Part shown: positions 6,225 through 6,485 of the stretch, in pieces
Numbering within the stretch: the stretch's first letter is position 1
Layout: each line of letters begins with the position of its first letter
Assembly: GCA_032378655.1 (NCBI GenBank)
Contig: JAVYJS010000024.1
Span: forward strand, 1-6,485
Source: Arsenophonus melophagi
Lineage (GTDB): Bacteria; Pseudomonadota; Gammaproteobacteria; Enterobacterales; Enterobacteriaceae
Direction: 5' to 3'
DNA: 6,485 nucleotides
Notes under the pieces: generated by a model
What the model saw: the letters and a program-made list of their open reading frames with translations, nothing else
Told to the model about the DNA's origin: nothing
Databases searched by the model: none
Position numbers and translations under genes: made by a program

Positions 6225-6485
6225 GATTCAGTGTTAGTAAAGGCTTTAATTAACTTATGCTAGTTTGTGCTATTGTTTTTCTCAATTTTCCACTTCATAA
6301 TTGTTATGAAGTTACACGTAGTGCTCTGTTGACTTATTTTAAGTAACTGATCTTTGTTCCTTAGTAAGGAATGTTCTAGATGCTTCTTCATTGTTTAATG
6401 ATACTTTTAATGATCTATGATTCGATTACGAATATCATACTTGTATTGATCTCATATCCCATAAAAACGGAAACAATGCAATATC
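6225..6485 (+). pseudogene. recX: recX pseudogene (RecA inhibitor), runs off right edge
   Basis: RecX binds the RecA filament and limits its growth and ATPase activity; in enterobacteria it follows recA and is often co-transcribed with it. At 6256..6264, Y-A-S followed by CAIVFL (6266..6283) matches YARLLDRAVRIL. About seven bases are missing between the two blocks, and one CGT to TGT change accounts for Arg to Cys. At 6296..6319, HNCYEVTR matches HSEQELRR. At 6394..6414, FNDT then F-N-D matches LDDSRF. Frames differ between the blocks, and in-frame stops (for example TGA 6418..6420) interrupt them. The position about 110 bp behind recA is as expected. Nothing after 6420 could be aligned with confidence. 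alaS, the next gene in E. coli, would lie outside the window. Confidence 0.68.
6292..6312. repeat. Inverted repeat, 9-bp arms, 3-nt loop
   Basis: Arms ACTTCATAA (6292..6300) and TTATGAAGT (6304..6312) with loop TTG lie across the HNCYEVTR block of the recX remnant. There is no T-run after it. Confidence 0.65.

Noticed and set aside
1..6485. tRNA, rRNA, CRISPR array, insertion sequence or a novel defence or mobile system
   Set aside because: No T-loop or acceptor pairing, no rRNA-like conserved stretch, no regularly spaced repeats and no transposase-like frame or terminal inverted repeats were found on either strand.

Overview
The window reads as part of the chromosome of an AT-rich, host-restricted enterobacterial (gammaproteobacterial) symbiont caught mid-reduction. 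One intact gene, recA (5039..6115, +), sits in about 5.4 kb of apparently empty DNA. Read codon by codon against remembered enterobacterial proteins, that DNA is not featureless: it is a collinear row of dead genes, each recognisable only as short blocks separated by stops, frameshifts and small deletions. The closest parallel I know is the low-coding-density stage described for symbionts such as Serratia symbiotica; the species assignment is inference.

Layout from left to right. The 5' two-thirds of a mutS pseudogene lies on the minus strand (1..about 1775, running off the left edge). Remnants of the glucitol/sorbitol operon follow on the same strand: srlD (about 1830..2515), a poorly preserved srlB/srlE stretch (2516..2915) and srlA (about 2940..3335). 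A divergent gap separates srlA from plus-strand remnants of mltB (about 3524..4478) and pncC (about 4551..5030). Then come intact recA and a recX remnant (about 6225 to the right edge). The order srlAEBD <- -> mltB, pncC, recA, recX is the Escherichia coli order, which independently supports the weak alignments. mutS next to srlD is not the E. coli arrangement.

Functionally, the locus has lost mismatch repair (mutS), sorbitol uptake and oxidation (srl), a murein transglycosylase (mltB), NMN deamidation (pncC) and the RecA inhibitor RecX, but has kept the recombinase. The pncC remnant appears to run to the recA ribosome binding site, so the ancestral intergenic promoter with its LexA box seems to have been deleted, and I find no LexA box upstream. 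The recA C-terminal tail is no longer acidic.

The dead DNA holds an excess of short perfect inverted repeats, including a 20-bp-stem hairpin at 1389..1432, and a 38-bp tandem duplication at 4268..4343. I read these as mutational products in unselected DNA rather than regulatory elements. I see no rRNA, tRNA, CRISPR array, insertion sequence or previously undescribed protein system. All family comparisons are from memory without database searches.
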